In this document: one piece after another, positions 36,397-44,782 of the stretch
Layout of the letters: every line of letters starts with the position of its first letter
How positions within the stretch are numbered: the first letter of the stretch is position 1
Assembly (NCBI RefSeq): GCF_008011855.1
Contig: NZ_VOUX01000002.1
Location: 248,001 to 312,000 of the forward strand
DNA: 64,000 nt
Origin: Serratia bockelmannii
GTDB taxonomy: Bacteria; Pseudomonadota; Gammaproteobacteria; Enterobacterales; Enterobacteriaceae
Direction: 5' to 3'
Translations under genes and position numbers: made by a program
The notes under the pieces: model-generated
Databases searched by the model: none
Told to the model about the DNA's origin: nothing
Seen by the model: the letters and a program-made list of their open reading frames with translations, nothing else

Positions 36397-36596
36397 AGGT
36401 TTTTTCAGTGCTCATATCAAGAGTCATCATAGGGATTAGCTATGCCGTCATCACCATGACCTTGCTATGCATCGCCTATTTCACGCTGCTCTCCGACTCT
36501 TCATATCATATTGTTTATGCGATTTTTTCTTGCATTGGGTTTGTTCTGGCCTACTTCATCTATTATATAGCCATGAAGTTCCATGATGGCGTTTAG
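36393..36596 (+). CDS. 67-aa two-helix membrane protein, candidate immunity protein
   Basis: The protein is nearly all membrane: helix one at about 3-34 (VFSVLISRVIIGISYAVI...), a short polar turn SDSSYH, helix two at about 39-61 (HIVYAIFSCIGFVLAYFIYY) and a short charged end KFHDGV. It starts inside the last codons of the 215-aa gene (ATGA overlap) and shares its AT-rich composition, so the two were acquired together and are translated together. An immunity role is inferred from layout only. Confidence 0.65.
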   Translation: MKVFSVLISRVIIGISYAVITMTLLCIAYFTLLSDSSYHIVYAIFSCIGFVLAYFIYYIAMKFHDGV

Positions 36597-36659
36597 AGCA
36601 AGCGTAGAGCGTTCTACAAACTGCGCCTACGCTCAATTGAGTCCCTATCAAAACTGCAT

Positions 36660-36684
36660 AAAAAAAGACGCCCGCAGGCGTCTT
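36660..36684 (-). terminator. Rho-independent terminator of the L,D-transpeptidase gene
   Basis: AAGACGCC-CGCA-GGCGTCTT is a perfect 8-bp stem. Read on the minus strand it is followed by a run of seven T. It lies 32 bp past the stop of the minus-strand gene and is a textbook intrinsic terminator. Confidence 0.85.
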
Positions 36685-36715
36685 CTTGGCATTTGTCACT
36701 GAGGCCGGAAGGCAA

Positions 36716-37636
36716 TCAGTTCACTTTCACCGGCATACCGGAACGGGCTTTGATCGCCGCGTCCACTTCACTCTGGTTAACACCGGCGTCCATCAGCACT
36801 TTGCCGACCGGTGCGGAAATGGTCAGCGGCACCGGATCCTTGGATTGCAGCTGCTCTTCGTTGGCCGACAGCGGGTTGTGCACTTCCACGTAGCGCGAGC
36901 CGTCCGGTTCGACGGTGGCCTTCATCGGTTCGTTGATGAACTGCACGCGGGTGCCTACCGGCACGTTTTCGAACAGGTACTTGATGTCGTCGGCGCGCAG
37001 ACGCACGCAGCCGTGGCTCACGCGCAGGCCGATGCCGAAGTTGGCGTTGGTGCCGTGGATGGCATACAGGCGGCCAACATACAGCGCATACAGCCCCATC
37101 GGGTTGTCCGGGCCGGCCGGGAACACCGCAGGCAGGATTTCGCCGTCAGCCGCGTATTCGGCGCGCATTTTGGCGGTCGGTGTCCAGGTCGGGCCGTCTT
37201 TCTTGCGCTGCACGGTGGTGGTCCAGTTCAGCGGGGTGTCTTTACCCAACTGGCCGATACCGATCGGCAGCACCACCACGGTGTTGGAACCTTTCGGGTA
37301 GTAGTACAGACGCATTTCGGCGCTGTTGATGATGATGCCTTCACGCGGCGCGTCCGGCAGGATCAGCTGTTGCGGGATGGTCAGGGTGCTGCCGGCCTTC
37401 GGCAGGAACGGATCCACGCCCGGGTTGGCCTCCAGCATGTTGCTCAGCCCCATCTGATACTGGGCGGCGAAGCTCTCCAGCGGCAGTTTGCTGTCTTCCG
37501 GTACGGTGATTTGGATATTCTCGCCCACCAAACGGCTGTCTTTTGGCGGCAACGGGTAAACGACGGCGAAGGCAGCCTGGCTGAAAGCAACCAGTGCCGT
37601 AAACAGGGTTAATAACGCGCGAATGCTCATTTTCAT
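36716..37636 (-). CDS. L,D-transpeptidase (ErfK/YbiS/YcfS/YnhG family)
   Basis: About 306 aa. A signal peptide ends at SQAAFA, a LysM-like segment covers roughly 40-95 ([20 protein letters not shown]), and the YkuD catalytic domain has HGTNANFG and VSHGCVRL with the active Cys. It attaches Braun lipoprotein to peptidoglycan or makes 3-3 crosslinks in the periplasm. Which E. coli paralogue it equals was not settled. The start could also be the ATG at 37630, which has GAAG at better spacing. Confidence 0.9.
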   Translation of the reverse strand: MKMSIRALLTLFTALVAFSQAAFAVVYPLPPKDSRLVGENIQITVPEDSKLPLESFAAQYQMGLSNMLEANPGVDPFLPKAGSTLTIPQQLILPDAPREGIIINSAEMRLYYYPKGSNTVVVLPIGIGQLGKDTPLNWTTTVQRKKDGPTWTPTAKMRAEYAADGEILPAVFPAGPDNPMGLYALYVGRLYAIHGTNANFGIGLRVSHGCVRLRADDIKYLFENVPVGTRVQFINEPMKATVEPDGSRYVEVHNPLSANEEQLQSKDPVPLTISAPVGKVLMDAGVNQSEVDAAIKARSGMPVKVN

Positions 37637-37868
37637 CTTCGTGTTGGTCAAGGCCACTGGCGATTAGGGATATCGGTTTCTACGGCCACTTTACCCCGTT
37701 GAATTTCAGCCGACAGCCAACGGCGCTGCGGCCTGAAAAGCCAGGGGGGTTTGACCGGATGCGCATTATATGTGCACATCAATCAAAGTGTGAACCATTA
37801 CCGATGTAATATCGCAATTTTTTGTAACCTGACGCGCCACGAAGGCGATTTTTTGCGAGAACCGCCGC

Positions 37869-38744
37869 CTAACTGGCGGCGGCCAACGCTTCCCCCCGCC
37901 GAATGGGGATCAGATATTCACAGCGGATCGCCGCGCCGCCGAGCGGGCAACAGCCCTCCTGCGCCGGGTAGAAACGCTCGATATCCTGCCCCGGCCGGCG
38001 GATGGCGTTCATCTGCGGCATGGCAGTGTCATACAATCGGACAATAAAGTTTTGTAACCCTTCCGCCTGCCCCTGATAGGTGAAACGGGCATACTCCCCC
38101 TGTTCGATAGTCACCCGCTCCCCCATCGCCCCTTCGTCCGGCAAAGCGGCGGTATACGCCATACGCGGGCAGCCCCGGCGTTGCCTGTCGACCTCCAGGC
38201 TGGTGAGGCCGTACACCACCTCCGGCAGCGCCTGCGGCCGCAGCAGTTGCCGCCAGGCATGGCGGCGCAGCTCGCACTTGGAGTCCGCCAACTGCCCTAG
38301 CGTGAAGCTGCGGCGCTGGGTGTTGCCCACCAGCTGCATGGCGGGCAGCGTCACGATGTCGGCCTGCGGCAACGGCGCTTCGGTCAGCCGCAGCGGCGGC
38401 TGCAGGCCATAGCTCGACCAATCTTGGCTGCGGCGATAGCTGGCCGGCGGCAAACCGAATTGCTTGCGGAAGCAGCGGGTGAAGGTCTGCTGTGAATCGA
38501 ACTGGTAAGTATCGGCGATGCAGGCCACGCTGGTGCCGGTCAGGCGCAGTTCGCGCGCGGCGGCGGTCAGCCTTCTGCGGCGCGCGTAAGTACCGAGAAT
38601 ATGGCCGGTATGCTGCTTGAATATCCGCTGTAAATGCCACTTGGAGTAGCCGGACTTGGCGGCAATGTCGTCCAGCGTCAGCGGCTGATCCAGGCTCTGC
38701 TCGATCCAGGCCAGCAGCTGTTCAATCACCTGTTGCTGGTGCAT
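37869..38744 (-). CDS. AraC-family regulator, Rob-like, with GyrI-like domain
   Basis: 291 aa. Two N-terminal HTH motifs typical of MarA/SoxS/Rob are seen: LTLDDIAAKSGYSKWHLQRIF and ACIADTYQFDSQQTFTRCFR. The rest is an effector-binding (GyrI-like) domain with GEYARFTYQGQAEGL. This layout matches Rob-type global stress or efflux regulators. It lies 10 bp after a small hypothetical gene on the same strand. A perfect GC-rich hairpin (37862-37882) overlaps its stop. Confidence 0.85.
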   Translation of the reverse strand: MHQQQVIEQLLAWIEQSLDQPLTLDDIAAKSGYSKWHLQRIFKQHTGHILGTYARRRRLTAAARELRLTGTSVACIADTYQFDSQQTFTRCFRKQFGLPPASYRRSQDWSSYGLQPPLRLTEAPLPQADIVTLPAMQLVGNTQRRSFTLGQLADSKCELRRHAWRQLLRPQALPEVVYGLTSLEVDRQRRGCPRMAYTAALPDEGAMGERVTIEQGEYARFTYQGQAEGLQNFIVRLYDTAMPQMNAIRRPGQDIERFYPAQEGCCPLGGAAIRCEYLIPIRRGEALAAAS

Positions 38745-38754
38745 GGTATTCCCC

Positions 38755-39132
38755 TTATTTTAGCAATAACGTCTGCGCCAATACCCGGCCTGCGGCCTCA
38801 TCGGTGGCCACCAGCACCGGATAGCCCCAGAACTTGGCGCCGTATTCGGCGAATTCTTCCGCCGCCGCGCGTTTGGCGTCGTCAGGCTCCAGCATGATCA
38901 TGCCTTTCACCCACAGCTTCAGCGCCTCGCGGTTATCGCGTTTCCACAGCGCCACCAGGGTGCGGGCATCGCGATCGTGCTCTTCACCTTCATCGCCGAC
39001 GCTGCGGTCGGTCAGCAGGACAAAGGGTTCGGCGCGCGCCAACAGCGCGCTGAATTCAGCCAGCTCGGCCTGGGTATCGCGCCCGTTTCGGCGCATCCAC
39101 ACCAGCGGAAAATCAGTGGTATCCAATGACAT
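38755..39132 (-). CDS. Conserved hypothetical protein, 125 aa
   Basis: Not recognised. An acidic cytoplasmic protein with no membrane segment: PLVWMRRNGRDTQAELAEFS, then LARAEPFVLLTDRSVGDEGE, then a helical KLWVKGMIML and GAKFWGYPVLVATDEAAGRV. The alternating strand-helix pattern suggests a small alpha/beta domain (STAS- or SpoIIAA-like is possible). It shares a transcript with the Rob-like regulator downstream and is divergent from the Fur-box-linked AraC gene. Confidence 0.7.
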   Translation of the reverse strand: MSLDTTDFPLVWMRRNGRDTQAELAEFSALLARAEPFVLLTDRSVGDEGEEHDRDARTLVALWKRDNREALKLWVKGMIMLEPDDAKRAAAEEFAEYGAKFWGYPVLVATDEAAGRVLAQTLLLK

Positions 39133-39238
39133 AATCAGTTTCCTCGCGAAAGGGTTTAGGACTGGCGCTTACTTTATCGGCACCGGCGCTAGACCACATT
39201 GCGCAATCAGGACATAATACTTTTCAATTCCGCCAAAT

Positions 39239-39253
39239 TGAGAATTATTCTCA
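39239..39253. promoter_or_regulatory. Fur-box-like palindrome over the start of the AraC gene
   Basis: TGAGAAT-T-ATTCTCA is a perfect 7-1-7 inverted repeat and matches the Fur consensus TGATAATNATTATCA at 13 of 15 positions. It ends on the A of the AraC start codon and covers its ribosome-binding region, so bound Fur would block elongation or initiation. Confidence 0.65.
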
Positions 39254-40074
39254 TGAAAGTACAAATTCCCCGCCACTGTCTGGATATCGATCAGGTGCCG
39301 CGCCCGCTGTTTGCCCTGCAAGGTTCGACCCTTGAGCAGGATTGGGAAGTCGAGCCGCACCGCCACCAGAAGGCGCAGCTGATCTACACGGTACGCGGCA
39401 TGATCCGCTGCGAGGTGGAGAATGGGCTGTGGCTGGTGCCGCCGCAGTGTGCGCTGTGGATGCCGGGCAACGTGTTGCACAACGCCCAGGGCGCCGGCTC
39501 CACCGAGGCCTACTGCCTGTTCGTCGATCAACATGCCGCCGCCGATCTGCCGCAAAACTGCTGCACGCTGTCGGTCTCGCCGCTGCTGCGCGAGCTGCTG
39601 CTGCAGGCCAGCACCTTCGAACCGCTCTACGACGAACAGGGCGCCGAAGGGCGTCTGACGGCGGTACTGCTGGATCAGCTGGCGGCCGCGCCGATCGAGA
39701 ATCTGCACCTGCCGGTGTCCGACGACGCGCGCATCCGGCAGTTGACCGAGGGCATGCTGAGCAGCCCGGCGGACAAATCCACCCTCGGGCAGTGGGCACA
39801 GCGCATCGGCATGAGCGAGCGCTCCCTCAGCCGCACCTTGCAACAGCAGATGGGCATGAGCTTCGGCCACTGGCGGCGCCAGCTGCACGTGATGCTGGCG
39901 CTGCAGCGCCTGACGCAGGGCGAGAGCGTACAGACGGTGGCGCTGGATCTGGGCTACGAGAGCGCCAGCGGCTTCGTCACCATGTTCAGAAAGGCGGTAG
40001 GCAAACCGCCGGCGCGCTACCTGGCGGAGCGCAACGCCTCTGGAGAGACCCTGGGCGGGGCGATCAGCATGTGA
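39253..40074 (+). CDS. AraC-family regulator with N-terminal cupin
   Basis: 273 aa from MKVQIPRHCLDIDQV. The N-terminal AraC-binding cupin has PHRHQKAQLIYTVRGMIRCE and CALWMPGNVLHNAQG, a NimR/YeaM-like arrangement; the C-terminal double HTH has IGMSERSLSRTLQQQMGMSF and ALDLGYESASGFVTMFRKAV. An upstream in-frame ATG (39199) lacks a ribosome site. The Fur-like palindrome on the start codon suggests iron-dependent expression. Target genes are not evident next to it. Confidence 0.85.
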   Translation: MKVQIPRHCLDIDQVPRPLFALQGSTLEQDWEVEPHRHQKAQLIYTVRGMIRCEVENGLWLVPPQCALWMPGNVLHNAQGAGSTEAYCLFVDQHAAADLPQNCCTLSVSPLLRELLLQASTFEPLYDEQGAEGRLTAVLLDQLAAAPIENLHLPVSDDARIRQLTEGMLSSPADKSTLGQWAQRIGMSERSLSRTLQQQMGMSFGHWRRQLHVMLALQRLTQGESVQTVALDLGYESASGFVTMFRKAVGKPPARYLAERNASGETLGGAISM

Positions 40075-40098
40075 AAAAGCCGGCGCAGGCGCCGGCTT
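40074..40098 (-). terminator. Terminator of the porin gene
   Basis: AAGCCGGCGC-AG-GCGCCGGCTT is a perfect 10-bp stem. On the minus strand it is followed by five T, and it lies 15 bp after the porin stop. It also lies just past the convergent AraC stop. Confidence 0.8.
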
Positions 40099-40112
40099 GG
40101 AGCAGGTGAAAA

Positions 40113-41249
40113 TCAGAAGTCGTAGAACACCGTAATCCAGGTGGAATCCGGCTCGTTGTCGCTGCTGTTGGCCAGCGTGCGCTCCACATACACCGACAGG
40201 CCGTAACCGATGGTGGTGCCCGCGCCGAGATAGACGTGGTTGGCGTGATACGCCTCGTCCCCCTTCAGCCGCAGCGAGTCCGCCGCCACGTAAGGCTGGA
40301 CGGATTTGAGGAACGGCTTGTCGATATTGAAGGTGTAACCGACAAAGCCTTCCAGCCCGTAGCCGTCACCGGCGAAGAAGTGCGACAGCGTGCGCTGGCG
40401 GGTGCTCGGCACATAATCTTTGTAATAGCTGGCGGTGCCGACGATATACCAGTTGTTTGGCTGCCAGGTCAACGCGGTGCCGGACAGCTGCTGGTGATAA
40501 TCCTTTTCGCTGTACAGATTGTCTTTGATCTTCGCGTCGGTATAACTGTAGGCCGCGCTGAAGGTGAAGTCTTTCGTCACCTTGTAATCGAAGCCCAACC
40601 CACCTCCGCCCTTGCGGCGGTAAATCAGGTTATCCGCAGTGTGCAGATCGTCTTCCGGCAATAAATAGTTGGCGTACAGCGTCACCGGCCCGAAATCATT
40701 GGTGTACTTGATGCTGTTTTTCGGTTTATTGCCGCCGTCGTAGTCGCCGGAAATGCCGATGCCGGTGCCGCCCGCATGGCCATCGTTATCCCAGACGTCG
40801 CTTTTGATGCCGACCACGGAATAATAGATGCCGTATTGGTGGCCGTAGGTCAGGGTGCCGTAACGATCGTCCTTGAAACCGGCGTACAGCTGGCGCTGAT
40901 AGTCGCGCTTGCCGTCTTCGTTATAGTGCCCGTCCCAGCTGAGCGCGTGCGCAAGATCCACGCCCCACTCGTAATAGCCGATGATCGAGGTGTCCTGCGT
41001 CAGCGCATAGTCGCCGCTGAAGCGAAAACGCGTGCCGCCGTCGTGGCCGTTTTTGTCATAGCCCGGCTCCGGGCCGTTATTGAAGATCCACTCGGGGCGA
41101 ATGCTGCCGCCCACCTTTAAACTGAGCGGCGCCAGCAACACATTACTCTGCGGGTTTTTATCCAGAATGGTGATCTCGGCCTGTGCGCCGGCGGATAACG
41201 CCGACAGCAAGACGCCGCCAATGAATATTGGCGTTGTATTTTTTCTCAT
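40113..41249 (-). CDS. Outer-membrane porin
   Basis: 378 aa with a signal peptide (LLSALSAGAQA) and a C-terminal Phe (STWITVFYDF), hallmarks of a beta-barrel. KVGGSIRPEWIFNNG, TRFRFSGDYALTQDT and YAGFKDDRYGTLTYGHQYG follow the Gram-negative porin pattern, including the strand that contains the pore constriction. Substrate unknown. The 370-bp AT-rich interval 41250-41620 upstream holds its promoter; nothing coding was seen there. Confidence 0.85.
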   Translation of the reverse strand: MRKNTTPIFIGGVLLSALSAGAQAEITILDKNPQSNVLLAPLSLKVGGSIRPEWIFNNGPEPGYDKNGHDGGTRFRFSGDYALTQDTSIIGYYEWGVDLAHALSWDGHYNEDGKRDYQRQLYAGFKDDRYGTLTYGHQYGIYYSVVGIKSDVWDNDGHAGGTGIGISGDYDGGNKPKNSIKYTNDFGPVTLYANYLLPEDDLHTADNLIYRRKGGGGLGFDYKVTKDFTFSAAYSYTDAKIKDNLYSEKDYHQQLSGTALTWQPNNWYIVGTASYYKDYVPSTRQRTLSHFFAGDGYGLEGFVGYTFNIDKPFLKSVQPYVAADSLRLKGDEAYHANHVYLGAGTTIGYGLSVYVERTLANSSDNEPDSTWITVFYDF

Positions 41250-41620
41250 TATTACCCCTGCCCGAAAAAATTATTGTTATAAACACGGTGGTCTTAAGCC
41301 ACGCGGAAATAATTACCCGATGTAAACAGCGCACGCAAGATATAAAAATTCACGTCATAATCTGCCATTATTCCAGGTTGGTTTTATTTTCAGCATAAAC
41401 GTGTTCATCTGTAACGCGAAGAAAAACAATGTAATAACCGCAGCACGAAATAAACCAATCCGCATCTTTTATCCAAAATAACCCGGCGTGATTATCCGGG
41501 AATAAAGATAGCAAATAACAAATAAATATTATTGCCGCAGGTAAACCGTCACGCAGGGGAATTAACTAAAGGCGGGAAATAACGACGGAGCGCGTTGCGC
41601 GCTCCGGGAGAGAGAATTCA

Positions 41621-42391
41621 CTACTGCGCCAGCCAGCCGCCGTCCATGTTCCAGGCGGCGCCGCGCACCTGCGCCGCCGCGTCGCTGCACAGGAACAGCG
41701 CCAGCTCGCCGAGCTGCTCAGGCGTGACGAACGCTTGCGAAGGCTGCTTCTCCGCCAACAGCTCATCGCGCGCCTGCTGCGGATCGGTCCCGGCGGCGAT
41801 ACGTTTGTCGATCTGCTGCTGCACCAGCGGCGTCAGCACCCAGCCGGGGCAGATGGCGTTGCAGGTGACGGGCGTGCGCGCGGTCTCCAGCGCCAGCGTC
41901 TTGGTCAGCCCCACCACGCCGTGCTTGGCCGCCACATAGGCCGACTTGTCTTTCGACGCCACCAGCCCGTGCACCGACGCCACGTTGATGATGCGCCCCC
42001 AGTTGCGCTCGCGCATCCCCGGCAGCGCCAATCGGCAGGTATGGAACACCGCCGACAGGTTGATGGCGAGGATGGCGTTCCATTTCTCCACCGGGAACTG
42101 ATCCAACGGCGCCACGTGCTGAATGCCGGCGTTGTTCACCAGAATGTCCACGCCGCCGAACTCGCGTTCGGCATAGTGCATCATGTCCGCTATCTGGCCC
42201 GCATCGCCGAGATCGGCGCCGTGATACCCCGGCACGGCGCCCAGCTGCGCGACCTGCGCTTGCGCCTGCTCCACGTCACCGAAGCCGTTGAGGATCACGC
42301 GTGCGCCGGCGGCGGCCAACACGGATGCTATCCCGAGGCCGATGCCGCTGGTCGAGCCGGTCACCAGCGCGGTTTTGCCTTGTACACTCAT
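41621..42391 (-). CDS. bdhA: 3-hydroxybutyrate dehydrogenase
   Basis: 256 aa SDR with TGSTSGIG at 11-18, NNAG at 86-89 and catalytic Ser139/Tyr152/Lys156. The segments NINVASVHGL-like (IINVASVHGLVASKDKSAY) and ICPGWVLTPLVQQQI are diagnostic of D-3-hydroxybutyrate dehydrogenase. It makes acetoacetate with NAD. Last gene of a six-gene operon that activates and cleaves acetoacetate. Confidence 0.92.
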   Translation of the reverse strand: MSVQGKTALVTGSTSGIGLGIASVLAAAGARVILNGFGDVEQAQAQVAQLGAVPGYHGADLGDAGQIADMMHYAEREFGGVDILVNNAGIQHVAPLDQFPVEKWNAILAINLSAVFHTCRLALPGMRERNWGRIINVASVHGLVASKDKSAYVAAKHGVVGLTKTLALETARTPVTCNAICPGWVLTPLVQQQIDKRIAAGTDPQQARDELLAEKQPSQAFVTPEQLGELALFLCSDAAAQVRGAAWNMDGGWLAQ

Positions 42392-42403
42392 GGTATCGCT
42401 CCT

Positions 42404-43795
42404 TTAAACAATGCCGGTCAGGTAGAACACGCCGATCACGAACAGCACCGCGGCGCTCTTGATCAGGGTGATGGCGAAGATGCCGCCATAGGCCTGCCGG
42501 TGGCTGAGGCCGGTGATCGCCAGCAGGGTGATCACCGCGCCGTTGTGCGGCAAGGTGTCCATGCCGCCGCTGGCCATCGAGGCCACCCGGTGCAGCACCT
42601 CCAGCGGAATGTGTGCCGCATGGGCGGCGGCGATAAAGCTGTCGGACATCGCCGCCAGCGCGATGCTCATGCCGCCGGAGGCCGAACCGGTGATACCGGC
42701 CAGCAGGGTGACGCTGATCGCTTCGTTCAGCAGCGGGTTGGGGATTGCCGACAGCGCCTGCGACAGCACCAAAAAGCCCGGCAACGCGGCGATCACCGCG
42801 CCGAAGCCGTATTCGGAGGCGGTGTTCATCGCCGCCAGAATTGCGCCGCCGACCGCCGTCTTGCTGCCTTCCGCCAGCCGGCCGCGAATATTGCGAAAGC
42901 CGAACACCACCACCAGCAGAATACCCGACACCAGCGCCGCTTCCACCGCCCAGATGGCGGTGATCTTCGCCACATCGGTGGTGATCGGCTTGGCCAGCCC
43001 CGGCAGCGTCAGCTCATGGCTGGCGCCGTACCACTGCGGGATCCAATGGGTGAAGCCAAGGTTGAATACCCCGACCAAAATCAGCGGCAGGATGGCGATC
43101 AGCGGGTTCGGCAGGTTGATGTCGTCCGGGGTTTCCGGCTCGTTCAGCAGATCGGTACCGTAACCCTCCCCCTTCAGCTGCGCCTTGCGCCGCTGGCGTT
43201 CAAGATACAGCAAACCGACCGCGATGATGAACAGCGAGCCGATCAGCCCCAGCCAGGGCGCAGCCCAGGCATTGGTGCCGAAGAAACTGGTCGGGATGAT
43301 GTTTTGGATCTGCGGCGTACCGGGCAAGGCGTCCATGGTGAAGGAGAAGGCGCCGAGCGCTACGGTGGCCGGGATCAGCCGCTTGGGGATGCCGCTCTGG
43401 CGGAACAGCTCGGCGGCGAACGGATAGACCGCGAACGCCACCACGAACAGCGACACCCCGCCGTAGGTCAACAGCGCGCACACCAGCACGATCACCGGAA
43501 TGGCGTGGCGTCGGCCGAGAATACGGATCGCCGCCGCGACAATCGAACGGGAAAAGCCGGACAGCTCGATCAGCTTGCCGAACACCGCCCCCAGCAAGAA
43601 CACAGGGAAGTAGAGCTTCACGAAGCCGACCATCTTCTCCATAAACAGCCCGGTGAAAGTCGGCGCCACCGCGCCGGGATCGGTCAACAGCACCGCGCCC
43701 AGCGCGGCGATCGGGGCGAACAAAATCACGCTGTAGCCGCGGTAGGCGGCCAGCATCAGTAATCCCAGTGCTGCCAGGGCAATCAAAACGCTCAT
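42404..43795 (-). CDS. GntP-family permease, probably for 3-hydroxybutyrate
   Basis: 463 aa with 12 or more hydrophobic segments. TFTGLFMEKMVGFVKLYFPV and LEVLHRVASMASGGMDTLPH fit the GntP family, some members of which (HbuT type) carry hydroxybutyrate. The location 12 bp upstream of bdhA, inside a ketone-body operon, supports hydroxybutyrate or acetoacetate uptake. Confidence 0.88.
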   Translation of the reverse strand: MSVLIALAALGLLMLAAYRGYSVILFAPIAALGAVLLTDPGAVAPTFTGLFMEKMVGFVKLYFPVFLLGAVFGKLIELSGFSRSIVAAAIRILGRRHAIPVIVLVCALLTYGGVSLFVVAFAVYPFAAELFRQSGIPKRLIPATVALGAFSFTMDALPGTPQIQNIIPTSFFGTNAWAAPWLGLIGSLFIIAVGLLYLERQRRKAQLKGEGYGTDLLNEPETPDDINLPNPLIAILPLILVGVFNLGFTHWIPQWYGASHELTLPGLAKPITTDVAKITAIWAVEAALVSGILLVVVFGFRNIRGRLAEGSKTAVGGAILAAMNTASEYGFGAVIAALPGFLVLSQALSAIPNPLLNEAISVTLLAGITGSASGGMSIALAAMSDSFIAAAHAAHIPLEVLHRVASMASGGMDTLPHNGAVITLLAITGLSHRQAYGGIFAITLIKSAAVLFVIGVFYLTGIV

Positions 43796-43840
43796 CAGGC
43801 ACCTCGCTATCGTTGTTATTGTCAGGTACGGCGTGCGAAA

Positions 43841-44764
43841 TTACGGTTTCAGCGCAAAGCGCAGCTGATGCGCCCGTCGCCGTTGAATGCGTTCCTTGCG
43901 GGCTTCATCCCAAAGATAAAATCCCCGGCCGCTGCGCTGGCCGGTATCGCCGCGCCGCAGCCGCTGTTCCACCAGCGCCATCATCTCGTCGCCGGTCGCC
44001 AGTTCCGGGAACAGGTGGCGGGCGATGTCCGCCACCGTCGCCAGCCCGGTCATGTCGGCGGCCTCCAGCGGGCCGACCATGGCGTAGCGCCGCCCCAGCG
44101 AGGCGCGCATCACCTGATCCACCACCTCGGCGCTGGCGATGCCGCTGTGGACGATGTGCAGCGCCTCGCGCAGCACCGCAAACTGCAGCCGGTTGCCGAC
44201 AAACCCCGGCGCGGCGCGTTCCAGCAGCACCGCCTCCAGCGCCATCCCGCCGAGCAGCGCCTGCACCGCCGCCAGATGGCGCGGATCGGTGGCGCGGCCG
44301 GGCACGATCTCCACCAGCGGGATCAGGTGCGGCGGGTGCCAGAAGTGGGCGATCAGCAGCCGCTGCGGATGGGTCATGCGCGCCGCCAGCTCGTCCGGCG
44401 GCAGGCCGCTGGTGTTGCTGGCAATCACCGCGTCGTCGGCGATCAGCCCCTCCAGTTGCTCATACAGCGCGTGCTTCAGCTCGAGCCGTTCCGGGATCGC
44501 CTCGATAAGCAGCCGGGCGCGCGCCACGCCATTCAGATCGCCGGTCACGCGCAGGCGCGCCAGCGCCGCGTCGCGCTCACCGCGATCAAACTGCCCGACG
44601 TCGCTCAGCTCGGCCAGAATGCCGCTCGCTACCGCCGGCGCTTCCGCCAGGCGCTGCGGATCCGGGTCATACAGCAGCACCTCATGGCCGTGGCGGATAA
44701 AGTGGGTGGCGATACCCCCCCCCATCAGCCCGGCGCCCAGTACCGCATAGTCAGATGACTGCAT
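43841..44764 (-). CDS. 3-hydroxyacyl-CoA dehydrogenase family protein
   Basis: 307 aa. NAD-binding LGAGLMGGGIATHFIRHGH is at the N-terminus, then the catalytic-region ASNTSGLPPDELAARM and HFWHPPHLIPLVEIVPG with the active His. Length and the WHPP variant resemble both 3-hydroxybutyryl-CoA dehydrogenase and L-carnitine dehydrogenase. In this operon, oxidation of (S)-3-hydroxybutyryl-CoA to acetoacetyl-CoA is the simplest role. Confidence 0.82.
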   Translation of the reverse strand: MQSSDYAVLGAGLMGGGIATHFIRHGHEVLLYDPDPQRLAEAPAVASGILAELSDVGQFDRGERDAALARLRVTGDLNGVARARLLIEAIPERLELKHALYEQLEGLIADDAVIASNTSGLPPDELAARMTHPQRLLIAHFWHPPHLIPLVEIVPGRATDPRHLAAVQALLGGMALEAVLLERAAPGFVGNRLQFAVLREALHIVHSGIASAEVVDQVMRASLGRRYAMVGPLEAADMTGLATVADIARHLFPELATGDEMMALVEQRLRRGDTGQRSGRGFYLWDEARKERIQRRRAHQLRFALKP

Positions 44765-44782
44765 GGTGCCCTCCTCGGTTGT

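Noticed and set aside
37862-37882. CCGCCGCC-TAACT-GGCGGCGG as terminator of the Rob-like gene
   Set aside because: It is a good hairpin but contains the stop codon and is followed on the transcribed strand by A-rich, not T-rich, sequence.
41288-41302. GTGGTCTTAAGCCAC upstream of the porin as another MoaR box
   Set aside because: Only the CTTAAG centre matches; the arms lack GT/AC of the two good boxes, and there is one mismatch in the palindrome.
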